A stretch of DNA of 52,155 nt from Actinomycetes bacterium (GTDB lineage Bacteria > Actinomycetota > Acidimicrobiia > IMCC26256 > PALSA-610): positions 1 through 52,155 of the forward strand of contig JANYBW010000044.1 in NCBI GenBank assembly GCA_025360585.1, in the 5' to 3' direction. The position numbers and the translations under genes are program-made. The notes under the pieces were generated by a model. The model worked only from the letters and a program-made list of their open reading frames with translations. It was not told where the DNA came from and ran no database searches. Within the stretch, counting starts at the first letter, position 1. Each line of letters starts with the position of its first letter. This document shows positions 51,944 through 52,155 of this stretch, one piece after another.

Positions 51944-52057
51944 GAGGGCGCGCCAAAAGGCGACGGATTCTGGCTGATCTCGACGAAACGCGGCGCCGCC
52001 CGTGGCCCGAGCGGCCCCGGAGCGCAGCGACGAGAGCGCGAAACTGGATTCTTGCAT
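51914..52057 (-). CDS. Possible 47-aa protein overlapping the fusion gene's 3' end
   Basis: From ATG 52057, with AGAGGTGAT 5 nt upstream, a 47-codon frame runs to a TAA at 51914-51916, ending 30 nt inside the convergent fusion gene. It starts 4 nt after the stop of the upstream reverse-strand gene. The peptide (MQESSFALSSLRSGAARA…) is Ala/Arg/Ser-rich and matches nothing I know, so it may be spurious. Confidence 0.25.
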   Translation of the reverse strand: MQESSFALSSLRSGAARATGGAAFRRDQPESVAFWRALLVRPADQPD

Positions 52058-52061
52058 CGGA

Positions 52062-52155
52062 TCACCTCTCACCTATCAGTGCGCGTTCTAGTACGGCATC
52101 GTGGCGGTTGCGAGTCAGCACCCGATCAACAAACATGCAGATGATCAACAAGGTC
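52062..52155 (-). CDS. 3' end of an unidentified gene cut by the window edge
   Basis: The reverse strand is open from the edge to a TGA at 52062-52064: a hydrophobic start (TLLIICMFVDRVLTRN) and a short polar tail (RHDAVLERALIGER). The pattern fits the C-terminus of a membrane or glycan protein, but 30 residues are too few to name a family. Confidence 0.45.
   Translation of the reverse strand, partial: TLLIICMFVDRVLTRNRHDAVLERALIGER

Overview
This window looks like chromosomal DNA from a free-living actinobacterium, most likely of the Acidimicrobiia type. That placement is an inference: it rests on moderately GC-rich codon use, three F420-type luciferase-like oxidoreductases, an AftD-type arabinofuranosyltransferase, a dUTPase with the actinobacterial His in motif 5, fused LivHMG and MFS-LivF transport proteins, and GTG or TTG starts with 4-nt start/stop overlaps. 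No 16S rRNA is present to confirm it.

Layout. 1-760: remnant of an integrated element (an integrase N-terminus, three short repeats, then tRNA-Gly). 887-4993: three LLM-class oxidoreductases, an alpha/beta hydrolase and dUTPase. 5042-8915: a two-gene unit encoding a GGDEF-like protein and a sigma factor fused to a zinc finger, membrane segments and a large ectodomain. 9205-9617: debris of a choice-of-anchor-L/Ig-like surface protein. 9726-16198: a DUF3105 lipoprotein and a complete oligopeptide ABC transporter (A-B-C-D-F order) with a probable operator. 16330-18781: a thiolase-like protein and an enoyl-CoA hydratase. 18821-19950: an AbiEi/DUF559 nuclease gene bracketed by a 44-bp inverted repeat. 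19980-28187: hydroxyacid dehydrogenase, class II aldolase, an MFS-LivF fusion, a LivH-LivM-LivG fusion, and a convergent Liv-type binding lipoprotein. 28320-33573: ABC-F ATPase, ElaA acetyltransferase, a thioredoxin-fold protein with an in-frame TGA at the active-site Cys (candidate selenoprotein), and a sigma factor/DUF4349 pair. 33788-46556: an MBL-fold protein and amidase, then a divergent envelope-glycan region (AftD-like, GT4 | methyltransferase, Dpm1-like GT2, GNAT-like, polysaccharide deacetylase) ending in an HpaB-type monooxygenase. 46610-51943: DUF2304/GT2 pair and a 1359-aa fusion of acyltransferase-3, a GT-C glycosyltransferase and DUF2142. The right edge holds the 3' end of another reverse-strand gene.

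How the parts work together. The Opp operon and the Liv-type system import peptides and small acids or amino acids. The dehydrogenase and aldolase share the Liv operon and probably process its substrate. The GT4/AftD/methyltransferase/Dpm1/deacetylase block and the acyltransferase-GT-DUF2142 fusion probably build and decorate a lipid-linked surface polysaccharide. Two separate sigma factors are tied to membrane regulators: one by gene fusion and one by a co-translated partner.

The strongest leads for novelty are the candidate selenoprotein (30580-31632), the MFS-LivF plus LivHMG transporter (21687-26734), the inverted-repeat-bracketed DUF559 gene (18821-19950), the sigma/anti-sigma/ectodomain fusion (5042-7489) and the triple-fusion envelope enzyme (47864-51943). 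No CRISPR array, rRNA or transposase was found.
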